From: Deltaproteobacteria bacterium
GTDB lineage: Bacteria; Desulfobacterota; Desulfomonilia; UBA1062
NCBI GenBank assembly: GCA_018436855.1
Contig: JAHDKO010000076.1
Coordinates: 1-64,000, forward strand
Reading direction: 5' to 3'
DNA: 64,000 bases
Shown: positions 9,079 to 17,457 of the stretch, one piece after another
Layout: every line of letters starts with the position of its first letter
Position numbering within the stretch: the stretch's first letter is position 1
Notes under the pieces: generated by a model
Database searches by the model: none
What the model was told of the DNA's origin: nothing
What the model saw: the letters and a program-made list of their open reading frames with translations, nothing else
Made by a program: the position numbers and the translations under genes

Positions 9079-9954
9079 ATGCCGGTGTTCGAACCCATCT
9101 CTCTTGAAATGCAGGATACATATCGCGAACGGCTCGCTGCAAGCTCTATCACCGCCTCTGACTACAGCTTTGTCAACCTGTGGGGGTGGGCACGGGAGTA
9201 CGGCCTTGCCTGGGCCTGGGAAGACGACCTTGTCTGGATCAGGCAGTCGCAGCCCGAAGAGGTGTACTGGGCGCCAGTCGGTACCCTGGAGGAAGCCCGG
9301 CGGGAAGACACTCTGGCCGGACTGAACGAGTCGAATCCGGTGTTCACCCGGGTGCCCCGGAACCTCGCTCTCCTGTGGGAAAAGAGTTTTCCCGGCAGGG
9401 TGGAGGTGAGCGAGGTCAGGGATCAGTGGGACTATCTCTATTCCGTTGAAGACCTGGCGAAGCTCTCCGGCAACCGGTACCACAAGAAAAAGAATCTCCT
9501 GAACCAGTTCAGAAAGCGGTACGATTACGAGTACCACGACCTGAACCCTGAGATCCTGGAGAGGATCATGGCCATGCAGGAGCGCTGGTGCGAGTGGAAG
9601 GACTGCGAATCCTCAGAGCTGCTCGCCGCGGAGAACCGGGTTGTCGTGCGCCTGCTCGACGCGTGGCACCGGCTTCGCGATATGATGGGCGGAGCCCTTT
9701 TCGTAGACGGCGAGGGAGCCGCCTTCTGCCTTGCGGAGCGGTTTTCCCCGGACATCCTGATCATGCATGCGGAAAAGGGGTTTACCGAATACATCGGGGT
9801 CTACCAGGCCATCAACCAGATGTTTATCGCCGCTCACCGGGAATTCCGGCTCGTGAACCGCCAGCAGGACCTGGGTGAGGCGGGTCTGCGCAAGGCAAAG
9901 CTTTCGTACCACCCGACCGATTTCGTGCACAAATATCGCGTTCGGTTCCTGTGA
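9079..9954 (+). CDS. DUF2156 / phosphatidylglycerol lysyltransferase C-terminal-like protein
   Basis: A 291-residue soluble protein with the two-GNAT-lobe layout of DUF2156: an N-terminal lobe (SDYSFVNLWGW), the basic central NRYHKKKNLLNQFRKRY segment, and a C-terminal lobe ending in RQQDLGEAGLRKAKLSYHP. These match the catalytic part of aminoacyl-phosphatidylglycerol synthases without their membrane domain. Stand-alone members have unknown substrates. It is monocistronic, 141 bp after the HDOD gene, and the ATG at 9079 is the only sensible start. Confidence 0.85.
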   Translation: MPVFEPISLEMQDTYRERLAASSITASDYSFVNLWGWAREYGLAWAWEDDLVWIRQSQPEEVYWAPVGTLEEARREDTLAGLNESNPVFTRVPRNLALLWEKSFPGRVEVSEVRDQWDYLYSVEDLAKLSGNRYHKKKNLLNQFRKRYDYEYHDLNPEILERIMAMQERWCEWKDCESSELLAAENRVVVRLLDAWHRLRDMMGGALFVDGEGAAFCLAERFSPDILIMHAEKGFTEYIGVYQAINQMFIAAHREFRLVNRQQDLGEAGLRKAKLSYHPTDFVHKYRVRFL

Positions 9955-10093
9955 CGCATCCTTAAGCTCTTCCCGTGTTCCCGGCCCCGGCGATCTGATA
10001 TAATAGGGAATAACAGGGCGTCTATCCGCACACGTCCGGGTCGTTCGCTTCAGCCCGGACGGGTGTGGAAGAGAACCGATGGGAGAAGGGTTC

Positions 10094-11227
10094 ATGCACA
10101 GGGATTTCAGGGCACGATACGTTGTTTTCACCATTCTGTGCGCCGCTGTGTGCACATTCCTTTGCGCCTGCGGCGAGCTTGGGTCCAGGCATCAGGGGCC
10201 GACCGGCTTCAGACTCAAGACCGAGCGCTGGCACGAGGCCGACCGGCTATTCAGGAACGACGACCGCTGGCTCGGAGGCGACGGCGCGTATTCCGTGGAC
10301 CTCGGTGCAGCCCGGGTGCTGTGGCTCTTCGGAGACAGTTTTGTCGGCCAGGGATATTCACGGGACCGCTCAGGGGCTGAGGTCGTGAGAAACACGGTCG
10401 CCATTCAACGCGGATACAACCCCGCCGAGGCCTCCGCCGCGTTCTACTGGAATATCGAAAAGGGCCGCCCGGACGCCTTCTTCCGCTCACCCGGGCCCTC
10501 GTGGTACTGGCCCGGATCAGGGGTCCTGGTAGAGAACCGCCTGGTGGTCTTTCTCATGGAGATAGAGCCCGCTGACAATGATCTGGGATTCGACGCCGCC
10601 GGCTGGACCGCCGTGCTCGTGAAAAACGCGCGGGGAGAGCCCTCCAGGTGGAATATCCAGCAATTGAAGACCCCGCCAAACGAGTTCGGCGTTATCATCG
10701 GATCCGCGGGCAGCATGGTGCTCGACGGACACCTCTATGCCTTCGGCACCCAGAGGGCCGACCATGGTGCGTACCTGGTGCGGTGGCAACTCGCCGACGC
10801 CGTCCGGGGAGATCTCATGAACCCCGAGTGGTGGACCGGAAATGCCGGGTGGGTGGACCAGGGCCTCCTGACTCACTGTCCCGCACCCGTGTTCACCGAT
10901 GCGCAGATGGAGTTCACGGTCCACTACGAGAAGGCTGCGGGCCGGTTTCTGGAGATCCAGACAGAAGGCTTTCCGGACGGCTGCCTGGTGTACCGGCGGG
11001 CCATGAACCTTACGGGCCCCTGGTCGGAGAAGAAGAGCCTCTATTGCCCGCGGGGAACCGAGGGCGATCCGGTGCTGTTCTATGCGGGCAAGGCTCATCC
11101 CTGCCTGAAAGGCGCCGATCTGGTCTGTACCTATGCAGTCAATTCTCTGGATGAGCACCGGGTGCTGAAAAACCATGACCTGTACTACCCCGCTTTTGTC
11201 AGGGTTTCGGTGACAGACCGCAGGTAA
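10094..11227 (+). CDS. DUF4185-like lipoprotein
   Basis: A 377-residue exported lipoprotein. The start at 10094 (AAGGG upstream) gives a basic N-terminus, a hydrophobic stretch and a lipobox ending LCAC; an ATG at 10079 is an alternative. The mature part has repeated beta-strand blocks with RVLWLFGDSFVG near its start and GDPVLFYAGKAHP later, as in DUF4185-type beta-propellers related to glycan-binding or glycosidase-like proteins. The assignment to that family is by motif only. The esterase gene follows 28 bp downstream and may be cotranscribed. Confidence 0.75.
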   Translation: MHRDFRARYVVFTILCAAVCTFLCACGELGSRHQGPTGFRLKTERWHEADRLFRNDDRWLGGDGAYSVDLGAARVLWLFGDSFVGQGYSRDRSGAEVVRNTVAIQRGYNPAEASAAFYWNIEKGRPDAFFRSPGPSWYWPGSGVLVENRLVVFLMEIEPADNDLGFDAAGWTAVLVKNARGEPSRWNIQQLKTPPNEFGVIIGSAGSMVLDGHLYAFGTQRADHGAYLVRWQLADAVRGDLMNPEWWTGNAGWVDQGLLTHCPAPVFTDAQMEFTVHYEKAAGRFLEIQTEGFPDGCLVYRRAMNLTGPWSEKKSLYCPRGTEGDPVLFYAGKAHPCLKGADLVCTYAVNSLDEHRVLKNHDLYYPAFVRVSVTDRR

Positions 11228-11255
11228 CGGGCCGGTGCGGGGGGAGGAAGGGAGG

Positions 11256-12311
11256 ATGCGAGATATGCGGCCCCTGATCGGTTCACTCCTGGATGCGGTC
11301 AGGGTCTTCGAGCGGGTGCAGCGCATGTTCCACCCGATGATGATCCGCCGGCACGGGGAGGTCCTCCACCGGGAAGCCCGGAAGCTCCTGAGTGCACGGC
11401 AGGAGCTTTTCGCCCGGGCTCCGGATCTTTCTTCCGGCGAAACAGAAGCCGTGATCCGGGCGGTCGATCTGGTCGTTGAATCCGCCCGGGCATTTTGCTC
11501 ATCCGGCGATATGCAGACAGGCGTCTTCGCGGCCATGCGGGCCATGAGAAGGATCTGCCGGGCCAAGGAGGCTCTGTTCGACCTGAGAGGACGAGTCGCG
11601 GAGATCGACGGATTCTTTCGCGAAGAGCCCCGCGACCGCTCCGGACCGCCGGAAAACGACCTTCAGGAGCGGGAACGTCTTGTCCACACCGGTGTGGGAG
11701 TCGATCCCTATGCCAGGGGGGCCTCCTCCCTGTTCGTGCCTGCAACGCCGGCCGGATCTGATTCGCTGCCTCTGGTGATAGCGCTGCACGGGGGATTCGG
11801 GCACGGGAGGGACTTTGTCTGGACATGGGTCCGGGAGGCCAGGACCAGGGGGTTTGTTCTCCTGGCCCCTACCTCTGTGGGGGCGACCTGGAACATGGAA
11901 GATCCTCTCTCCGATCTGAGTCATGTCCTGGGGCAGGTTGAAAGGTATGCGGATCACTATGGTATAGACATGAACAGGATCCTGCTCACCGGCCTTTCCG
12001 ACGGAGCTACTTTTGCCCTGCGCTGTGCCATGCTGCCTTCCACCCCGTTTTCCGCCTTTGCTCCAGTGTCGGGGGTTCTGCCGCCGGGCGAGGTCTCTGG
12101 TGCGGCCGGAAGGAGAATATTCTGGGTTCATGGTGCCCATGACTGGATCTTTCCCCCTGAGCGCGCCCGGCAGGGCAATTTCCGGCTGCTCAAGGCAGGG
12201 GCGGCAGTCACCCTGAAAGTCCTGGAGAATCTCGCCCATGCACACCCGTTCGAGGAGAATGCGGGAATCCTCACCTGGTTCGATTCCGGCCTGAGCCTTC
12301 CCGAAGCCTAG
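11256..12311 (+). CDS. Alpha/beta hydrolase, phospholipase/carboxylesterase type
   Basis: A 351-residue protein. An N-terminal helical region of about 130 residues of unknown role precedes an alpha/beta-hydrolase domain. The domain has an oxyanion-type LVIALHGGFGHGRDFVW, the nucleophile elbow GLSDGA (Ser in G-L-S-D-G), a probable acid in GAHDWIFPP and a probable His in NLAHAHPFEEN, which is the triad layout of the phospholipase/carboxylesterase family. No signal peptide is visible. ATGs at 11256 and 11265 both have GGAGG-like sequences upstream, so the start is uncertain by three codons. Confidence 0.85.
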   Translation: MRDMRPLIGSLLDAVRVFERVQRMFHPMMIRRHGEVLHREARKLLSARQELFARAPDLSSGETEAVIRAVDLVVESARAFCSSGDMQTGVFAAMRAMRRICRAKEALFDLRGRVAEIDGFFREEPRDRSGPPENDLQERERLVHTGVGVDPYARGASSLFVPATPAGSDSLPLVIALHGGFGHGRDFVWTWVREARTRGFVLLAPTSVGATWNMEDPLSDLSHVLGQVERYADHYGIDMNRILLTGLSDGATFALRCAMLPSTPFSAFAPVSGVLPPGEVSGAAGRRIFWVHGAHDWIFPPERARQGNFRLLKAGAAVTLKVLENLAHAHPFEENAGILTWFDSGLSLPEA

Positions 12312-12448
12312 CGGCCTGACAGTCTCTGCCTTTGAAAGCGTCCTTCCAGACAGTGGATGAACAACAAGGAAGATGCGTCTGGATGAACAGCCCGGTTCAG
12401 GATGGGCGGGTGAATTGTCGATAGGTCAGGAAAAGGAGGTGCCGGAAA

Positions 12449-12982
12449 ATGAGAGGTGCACTGCTGCCGATTCTCCTGAGCATGGCGGTTCTGTTTTCGG
12501 GGTGCGCATCCACCCAGCGGGAAACCCGCACCATGGAGGTCACCGCCTACTGCAACTGCGGCAAGTGCTGCGGATGGGAGCGGGGAAGCTGGAAATGCCT
12601 GAAGCTCGATGTGTGGAACAAATATATCAGTAGCGGCTCCATGAAGGGCAAACCCTATACCGGGCGCACGTCGAGCGGCACCAAGCCCCGGGAACCTCAG
12701 CCCGGCCTGTTTTCAGCGGACAGCATTGTCCACCCCTGGATGATTCCCCTGCGGACGGTCTTTTTTCCCTGGCTGCTGCTTCCCCGCAAGGGGACCATTG
12801 CGGCTGACACCAGGTACTATCGTTTCGGCACGCGGATGTATGTGCCGGGTTACGGATGGGGGGTGGTCGAAGACCGGGGATCCGCCATCAAAGGGCCCAA
12901 CCGGCTCGATATCTTTTTCGATTCCCATTCCCAGGCCTTGAAATGGGGCAGAAAAAAAATTAGAGTGCAGATCGAAAAATGA
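12449..12982 (+). CDS. 3D-domain lipoprotein
   Basis: A 177-residue lipoprotein with a strong AGGAGGTG before the ATG. The signal peptide ends in the lipobox LFSGC. The mature part starts with a Cys-rich block (TAYCNCGKCCGWERGSWKC) and ends in the 3D domain (YVPGYGWGVVEDRGSAIKG then NRLDIFFDSH). The Asp residues of the VEDRG and LDIFF segments correspond to the three conserved Asp that name the family. Related domains occur in lytic transglycosylases such as MltA and in Rpf-like peptidoglycan enzymes, so an envelope-cleaving role is plausible. Confidence 0.88.
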   Translation: MRGALLPILLSMAVLFSGCASTQRETRTMEVTAYCNCGKCCGWERGSWKCLKLDVWNKYISSGSMKGKPYTGRTSSGTKPREPQPGLFSADSIVHPWMIPLRTVFFPWLLLPRKGTIAADTRYYRFGTRMYVPGYGWGVVEDRGSAIKGPNRLDIFFDSHSQALKWGRKKIRVQIEK

Positions 12983-13174
12983 TGTATGCCTAAAATTCCG
13001 GGCTTGTTGTCGCAGCGATGAAAGAAACAAATATAATTCCGAGCCGGGGCCGGCTCCGGCTCGAATGAACAGCAGCCGTTGTTCGAAAGAGGAGTCGTCT
13101 CGCCATGAATGAAGCAGAGGTGCGCACACCGTGTCTGATGATGAGCAGCTCCTGTTTTTAAAGGGAAAGGAAGC

Positions 13175-13210
13175 ATGAAGGCGAGGTATTTCACCGGGGA
13201 TCTGCCGTGA
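13175..13210 (+). other. Possible 11-codon leader overlapping the BtrH_N gene
   Basis: ATG at 13175 with AAAGGAAG directly upstream opens an 11-codon frame (MKARYFTGDLP). Its TGA overlaps the GTG start at 13207 as GTGA. This could be a translationally coupled leader, or the sign of a one-base frameshift at the true start of the next gene. Confidence 0.3.
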
Positions 13211-13920
13211 AGATGCTGCCCGTTTCCCATGTTCCGGGGAGGCACTGCGCAAGCACGGCCATCCGCGACATGCTGAGCTTTCACGGCATACGGATGAGCG
13301 AGGCCATGTGTTTCGGCATCGGGGTGGGGCTCGGCATCTGGTATCGCAGCCTGCCGACCGGCAGCCCGAGCCGGCTTGTTCACATGCGTTCGGCAGACTT
13401 CGAGGCCCAGTTTTTCAGCAGGATCGGGCATGAATTCGTCTGGGATCGCTCCGGGAAGCCCGGTCTTGCCGAAGCGTCTCTGTGCAGGGCCATCGACAAA
13501 GGCCTTCCCGCCCTGATCCGCACCGATATCTACCATCTCCCGTACTTCCGTTCGAGCACGCATTTCCAAGGGCATGTGATCATGGTCTGGGGTTATGACT
13601 CCGAGCGGGAGGTTTTTCTTGTCACCGATACCGGCAATCCCGAGATCCTGGAGGTTCCTTTTCCGGACATGAGAAAGGCGCGACATCAGGAGGACCCGTT
13701 TTTCGAGATGCAGGGCAACCGGTTTTCTCCCGGGGCCATCGAGCCGCCGGGCGGCATGCGGGAGATCATCGTGAGCTCGATCGTCCACAACAGCCGGGCG
13801 ATTCTCGACGGGTCGGGCGCGTACGCACCCTGGAAGACGCCTATCACTGTGCGGCTCTGGCTCTGGCCTGAGGCGGATTCCGGCCTTCCGGCCCGCGGCA
13901 TGCGGGCAGACCTGTATTGA
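13207..13920 (+). CDS. BtrH N-terminal domain protein
   Basis: A 237-residue protein. The N-terminus (PGRHCASTAIRDMLSFHG, then EAMCFGIGVGLGIWY) matches the BtrH_N family, whose founder transfers an acyl group from a carrier protein in butirosin biosynthesis. The conserved Cys-His-type start and the GHVIMVWGYD block with the downstream DTGNPE are present. The usual C-terminal helical part is shortened: the protein stops soon after about residue 215. The GTG at 13207 (or ATG at 13213) is the start. No biosynthetic cluster surrounds it, so its substrate is unknown. Confidence 0.75.
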   Translation: MKMLPVSHVPGRHCASTAIRDMLSFHGIRMSEAMCFGIGVGLGIWYRSLPTGSPSRLVHMRSADFEAQFFSRIGHEFVWDRSGKPGLAEASLCRAIDKGLPALIRTDIYHLPYFRSSTHFQGHVIMVWGYDSEREVFLVTDTGNPEILEVPFPDMRKARHQEDPFFEMQGNRFSPGAIEPPGGMREIIVSSIVHNSRAILDGSGAYAPWKTPITVRLWLWPEADSGLPARGMRADLY

Positions 13921-13951
13921 AAAACTCCCGCAGCCGAGTATCCAATATCAA

Positions 13952-14188
13952 ATGAAGTTGAGGAAAGTACAGGTTGAGTGCCGGGGAGGTCATCCCCACC
14001 ACGATATCCCGGTTGCCTTTACCTATGAAGGCAGACATCACCGCGTCCTCGAGATCACCGACCGGTGGTTCGAAGGGAGGAACGTGCCCGGCCGGGTGGG
14101 TCTGGACTACTACAAAGTCCGTACCTTCAGCGGCGAGTACATTCTGCGTTACAACACCCTGTTCGATGCGTGGGCCATTATCGAGTGA
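13952..14188 (+). CDS. Small conserved-looking protein, unknown function
   Basis: A 78-residue protein without membrane segments. It reads as a compact beta-strand domain (KVQVECRGGHPHHDIPVAF, ITDRWFEGRN, DYYKVRTFSGEYILRYN) and ends in WAIIE. It lies 31 bp after the BtrH_N gene on the same strand. I do not recognise a named family; a double-strand or nucleic-acid-type binding fold is only a guess from size and strand pattern. Confidence 0.6.
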   Translation: MKLRKVQVECRGGHPHHDIPVAFTYEGRHHRVLEITDRWFEGRNVPGRVGLDYYKVRTFSGEYILRYNTLFDAWAIIE

Positions 14189-14397
14189 ATGAATCTTCAC
14201 ATGCCGAACCGGGACCTTCTCCGCGAGCGGGGGATACCGGTTGAAAAAGGTATCCGGAAAAAACCATTGTACTTATCCGGTAACTGTGATTATTCACCTC
14301 GTGGGCTGTCTGTTTTTCCCATGGGAACTTTCTGGAGAAAGCCCTTAAAGGGAAGTGAGCGTACATGCCTGGAAAATAATGATGCAGGAGGAAAGGG

Positions 14398-15303
14398 ATG
14401 TCCGGCAAGGCACAAGCAATGGTTCTGGGGTCGTTCGTCGGGGATTCCCTTGCCCTGGGCGCTCACTGGATTCACTCCACCGAGAGGATTGTCCGCGAGT
14501 ATGGACGGGTGGAGACCTTTGCGCAGCCCACCCGGAATTCCTATCACAAGAGCAAGAAAGCGGGCGAGTTCACCCACTACGGCGACCAGACCTTCGTGCT
14601 GCTGGAGTCCCTGGCGGAGTGCGGGCGGTTCGATCTCGACGATTTTTCTGCACGCTGGCAGGATCTCTTCAGCGAATACACCGGGTATATGGACAAGCCC
14701 ACCCGGAGCACGCTTAAGAGCCTCGCCTTGGGGAAGGGACCTCTGGAGTCGGGATCCCAGTCCAACGACCTTTCCGGTGCCTCGCGGATCGCACCCCTTG
14801 TCTACGCCCTGAGGCACGACCCGGAGGGGCTCGTGAGCGCCTGCCGGCTGCAGGCATCCATGACCCACGGGAGCGCGCTCACCATCGAGGCCGGCGAGTT
14901 TTTTGCCCGGGTGTGCCTGAAGGTGCTGGCGGGTGCATCTCCGGTCTCGTCCATGAACGAGGTCGTTCAGGAGCGGTTCAGGGATACCCGGATCAGCGAC
15001 TGGGTCAATGAAGGCATCTCCTCCCGGGAGCGGGAGAGTGTGGAGGCGGTCGCGCGGTTCGGACAGGGCTCCCGGACCATGGAGGCGTTTCCGGCCACGA
15101 TTCATCTGATCGCCCGGTACGAACACGATCTGAGAGAGGCGTTGATCCAGTCGGTGATGGCCGGGGGCGACTCTGCTGCCCGGGGCATGATTGCGGGCAT
15201 GGTGCTCGGCGCGCACCTGGGCATGAACGGAATCCCCCCGGAATGGGTGGCAGGCATTGCTGCGGGCGGGGATATCCTCGCCTTTCTCACGAGGATCGGC
15301 TGA
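14398..15303 (+). CDS. ADP-ribosylglycohydrolase family protein
   Basis: A 301-residue cytoplasmic enzyme, with GGAGGAAAGGG before the ATG. The N-terminal SFVGDSLALGAHWI and C-terminal AGGDSAARGMIAGMVLGAH match the metal-binding blocks of the ADP-ribosylglycohydrolase (DraG-like) family, which removes ADP-ribose from proteins or small molecules using Mg. Several consensus Asp are present (GDS at both ends, QTFVLLE in place of the usual D-x-T). No ADP-ribosyltransferase gene is adjacent, and the target cannot be read from context. Confidence 0.85.
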   Translation: MSGKAQAMVLGSFVGDSLALGAHWIHSTERIVREYGRVETFAQPTRNSYHKSKKAGEFTHYGDQTFVLLESLAECGRFDLDDFSARWQDLFSEYTGYMDKPTRSTLKSLALGKGPLESGSQSNDLSGASRIAPLVYALRHDPEGLVSACRLQASMTHGSALTIEAGEFFARVCLKVLAGASPVSSMNEVVQERFRDTRISDWVNEGISSRERESVEAVARFGQGSRTMEAFPATIHLIARYEHDLREALIQSVMAGGDSAARGMIAGMVLGAHLGMNGIPPEWVAGIAAGGDILAFLTRIG

Positions 15304-15537
15304 TCTCTCCCTGGAGTACGTCCTTCCTGCAGATTAGCGGGCATTTTCTTGGGGCTTCTCGTTCCCGCAAATGGGGATGGGTTCGGGAAAGCAGAGAAAT
15401 GCAAAGGGCCGCTCATCAAGGAGGCCGGGATCCGATTCCCGCAGGCGTGCGGCTTCCCTGCGGCGGAGAAGCCTTTTCCATCGTTTCTGCCTTTGCCTCT
15501 ATCCGGCGGGTGCTTCGACTTCAGCAGACATCCGTGC

Positions 15538-15807
15538 CTAGAAATCCGAAGGATTCCATGGAGAAACAAAGGTTTCGCAGGGGCGCCCGATCTTTTGATA
15601 CGAATTGAATTCCGAGCAGAAGTGGTTCCTGCATTTCAGGGGGCGCTTCTCATAGATCGTGCACCGGCCTTCTTTATCCAGAAACGGACACGCATGCACT
15701 CCTCTAGTTTCGTCAATCTTCAGGTATACGGTCTCTCCGGTGTCCGGAAATCTTCCGCAACACTCATAGATCTTGTCTTCAAGAGGGCAATCTTCACAGG
15801 GATTCAT
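15538..15807 (-). CDS. YkgJ-type zinc/iron-chelating cysteine-cluster protein
   Basis: An 89-residue protein with eight Cys arranged as in YkgJ/CxxCxxCC proteins: CEDCP, ECCGRF, HACPFLD, RCTIYEKRPLKCRNHFC. The family is thought to bind Fe-S or zinc, but the role is unknown. The ATG at 15807 gives the compact domain; an upstream ATG at 15846 would add 13 basic residues. It is alone on the minus strand between two plus-strand genes. Confidence 0.8.
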   Translation of the reverse strand: MNPCEDCPLEDKIYECCGRFPDTGETVYLKIDETRGVHACPFLDKEGRCTIYEKRPLKCRNHFCSEFNSYQKIGRPCETFVSPWNPSDF

Positions 15808-16133
15808 CGTATGTTCCCGCCTGTCCGGCTTCTTGCTTCTCCACATATGTCTTCTAGCACAGGACCGTCACACCTGTAAACGCATACCGGGGGAGAAAGG
15901 CAGGACAGCCCGGTATCGCGGAAGACCCGACCTCCCTTTCAAGACCGTTTATGACCGGCATCCACTTTCCAGGGGGTTTTCCTCCTGTCTTAAGAGCCGA
16001 TCCTTTCTGCGCACTGGCACCTGGGTTTCATGACTTCTGGAATGACACGGGGCGTGAAATCCTATATTATTACCCGTGTTCATATGCCGGATAGAAGGAC
16101 AATAAAATTCAGTAGCAGGAGAGGAGGCAAGAA
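15808..16133. other. Intergenic region with a 7-bp inverted repeat near its right end
   Basis: About 325 bp, divergent between the YkgJ-type gene and the crotonase gene. ACACGGG at 16045-16051 and CCCGTGT at 16073-16079 form an inverted repeat flanking an AT-rich segment that could hold a -10 element for the crotonase gene, so it is a weak operator candidate. I see no gene here. Confidence 0.4.
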
Positions 16134-16892
16134 ATGCTGAACGTACGGAACGAAGAGGGAATCATTATTGCGGAATTCGACCACGGAAAGGTGAATTCCA
16201 TCACCGGAGAAACCCTGAAAAAGCTGCGCGGGATCGTGAAATCCGCCAACGAGGACGATTCCATCCGGGGAATCATCCTGACCGGTGCGGGCAGAACCTT
16301 TTCCGGCGGGTTCGATCTGCCGATGTTCCTCGGTTTCAAGACGATCGAGGAGATCGTCGCCTTTTTTGAAGAGGAGGAGGAGATCCTCATCGAGCTGTTC
16401 ATGTGCAGAAAGCCCGTGGTCTCGGCCATCAATGGGCACGCCATTGCCGGAGGACTGATCGTGGCCATGGCGTCGGACTACCGGATCGCCAAGAACCATC
16501 CCAAGATCAATCTGGGCATGAGCGAGATCAAGATCGGTCTTCCCCTCTCGCTCGCCCAGGCCGAGATCATGCGCTTCGGGTTCGACAGCGACCGGAAGTA
16601 TCGGGACATGATGTACTTCGGAAGGATGTTGAAGGTGGAGCAGGCAAAAGAGTTCGGGATCGTGGACGAGATTGTGGAAGAGGCCGATCTCCTGCCGCGC
16701 GCGAAAAAGATCGTCTCCAAGTGGATCGACAACCCGGGACGGTCCTTCATCAAGCTTAAAGAGGGGCTGAAAAAACCCGCGGCAGACAGGATCAGGCAGA
16801 GGCTCGCCGGGGAAGACTGGCGCGGCACCCTGAACTGTTTCTTCGACAAAGACGTCCGGGGTGCGCTCGAGTTTGTCCTCTCCATGATGTAG
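16134..16892 (+). CDS. Enoyl-CoA hydratase/isomerase family protein
   Basis: A 252-residue crotonase-fold enzyme of acyl-CoA metabolism, with AGGAGAGGAGG before the ATG. The oxyanion-hole segments are clear (GAGRTFSGGFDLPMF and INGHAIAGGLIVAMASD). The first hydratase Glu (G-G-x-E-x) is absent, as that position reads GGLIV. A Glu sits in LGMSEIKIGL, where delta3,delta2-enoyl-CoA isomerases carry their catalytic Glu. Isomerase is therefore more likely than hydratase. A fatty-acid CoA ligase lies 0.6 kb away, which fits beta-oxidation. Confidence 0.85.
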   Translation: MLNVRNEEGIIIAEFDHGKVNSITGETLKKLRGIVKSANEDDSIRGIILTGAGRTFSGGFDLPMFLGFKTIEEIVAFFEEEEEILIELFMCRKPVVSAINGHAIAGGLIVAMASDYRIAKNHPKINLGMSEIKIGLPLSLAQAEIMRFGFDSDRKYRDMMYFGRMLKVEQAKEFGIVDEIVEEADLLPRAKKIVSKWIDNPGRSFIKLKEGLKKPAADRIRQRLAGEDWRGTLNCFFDKDVRGALEFVLSMM

Positions 16893-16971
16893 CCCGAGAT
16901 AGCGCTTTGCCCTTTCCCTTATGGCATCCACAGGAGTTGAAGCCGGGGAAAGGTCGCGTGAGAAGAGACGT

Positions 16972-17400
16972 ATGATACCCGTCACTGAATCAATCTCCCT
17001 GGACGAAAGCGAGCTTCAGTGGGACTATATCCGCTCGTCCGGGCCGGGCGGGCAGAACGTCAACAAGGTGGCGACCGCGGTGCAGCTGCGTTTCGATGCG
17101 GTCACATCGCCCAACATAAGCCCGGAGATCGTGAAACGTCTCCGCAGGATAGCGGGCAGGAAAATGACCGAGGACGGCGTTCTCATCATCACGGCCCGGC
17201 GGTTCAGGTATCAGGAGAAGAACCGTTCGGACGCGCTGGAACGCCTCGTCACCCTCATCCGTAAGGCCGCGTCTCCGCCGAAGCGCCGCATCAGGACAGC
17301 CCCTTCAAGGGCTGTCCGTGAAGAGCGGCTGCGGGAGAAAAAACTGCACGCGGGCAGAAAAAAAGCGCGAAAAAAACCGGCCGGGCTGCCTGAAGAATGA
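16972..17400 (+). CDS. arfB: Alternative ribosome-rescue factor ArfB (peptidyl-tRNA hydrolase)
   Basis: A 142-residue class-I release-factor-like protein that rescues stalled ribosomes by hydrolysing peptidyl-tRNA. The catalytic GGQ is in RSSGPGGQNVNKVAT at about residues 26-40, and the C-terminus is a long Lys/Arg tail that in ArfB enters the mRNA channel. There is no codon-recognition domain, unlike RF1/RF2. The ATG at 16972 matches the usual family start; an in-frame ATG at 16921 would add 17 residues without similarity. Confidence 0.92.
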   Translation: MIPVTESISLDESELQWDYIRSSGPGGQNVNKVATAVQLRFDAVTSPNISPEIVKRLRRIAGRKMTEDGVLIITARRFRYQEKNRSDALERLVTLIRKAASPPKRRIRTAPSRAVREERLREKKLHAGRKKARKKPAGLPEE

Positions 17401-17457
17401 GCCGTACCTGCTTCCGGCAACCCCCGGCCGGGTATGATCCTTGATTCTCTTTAGTGC

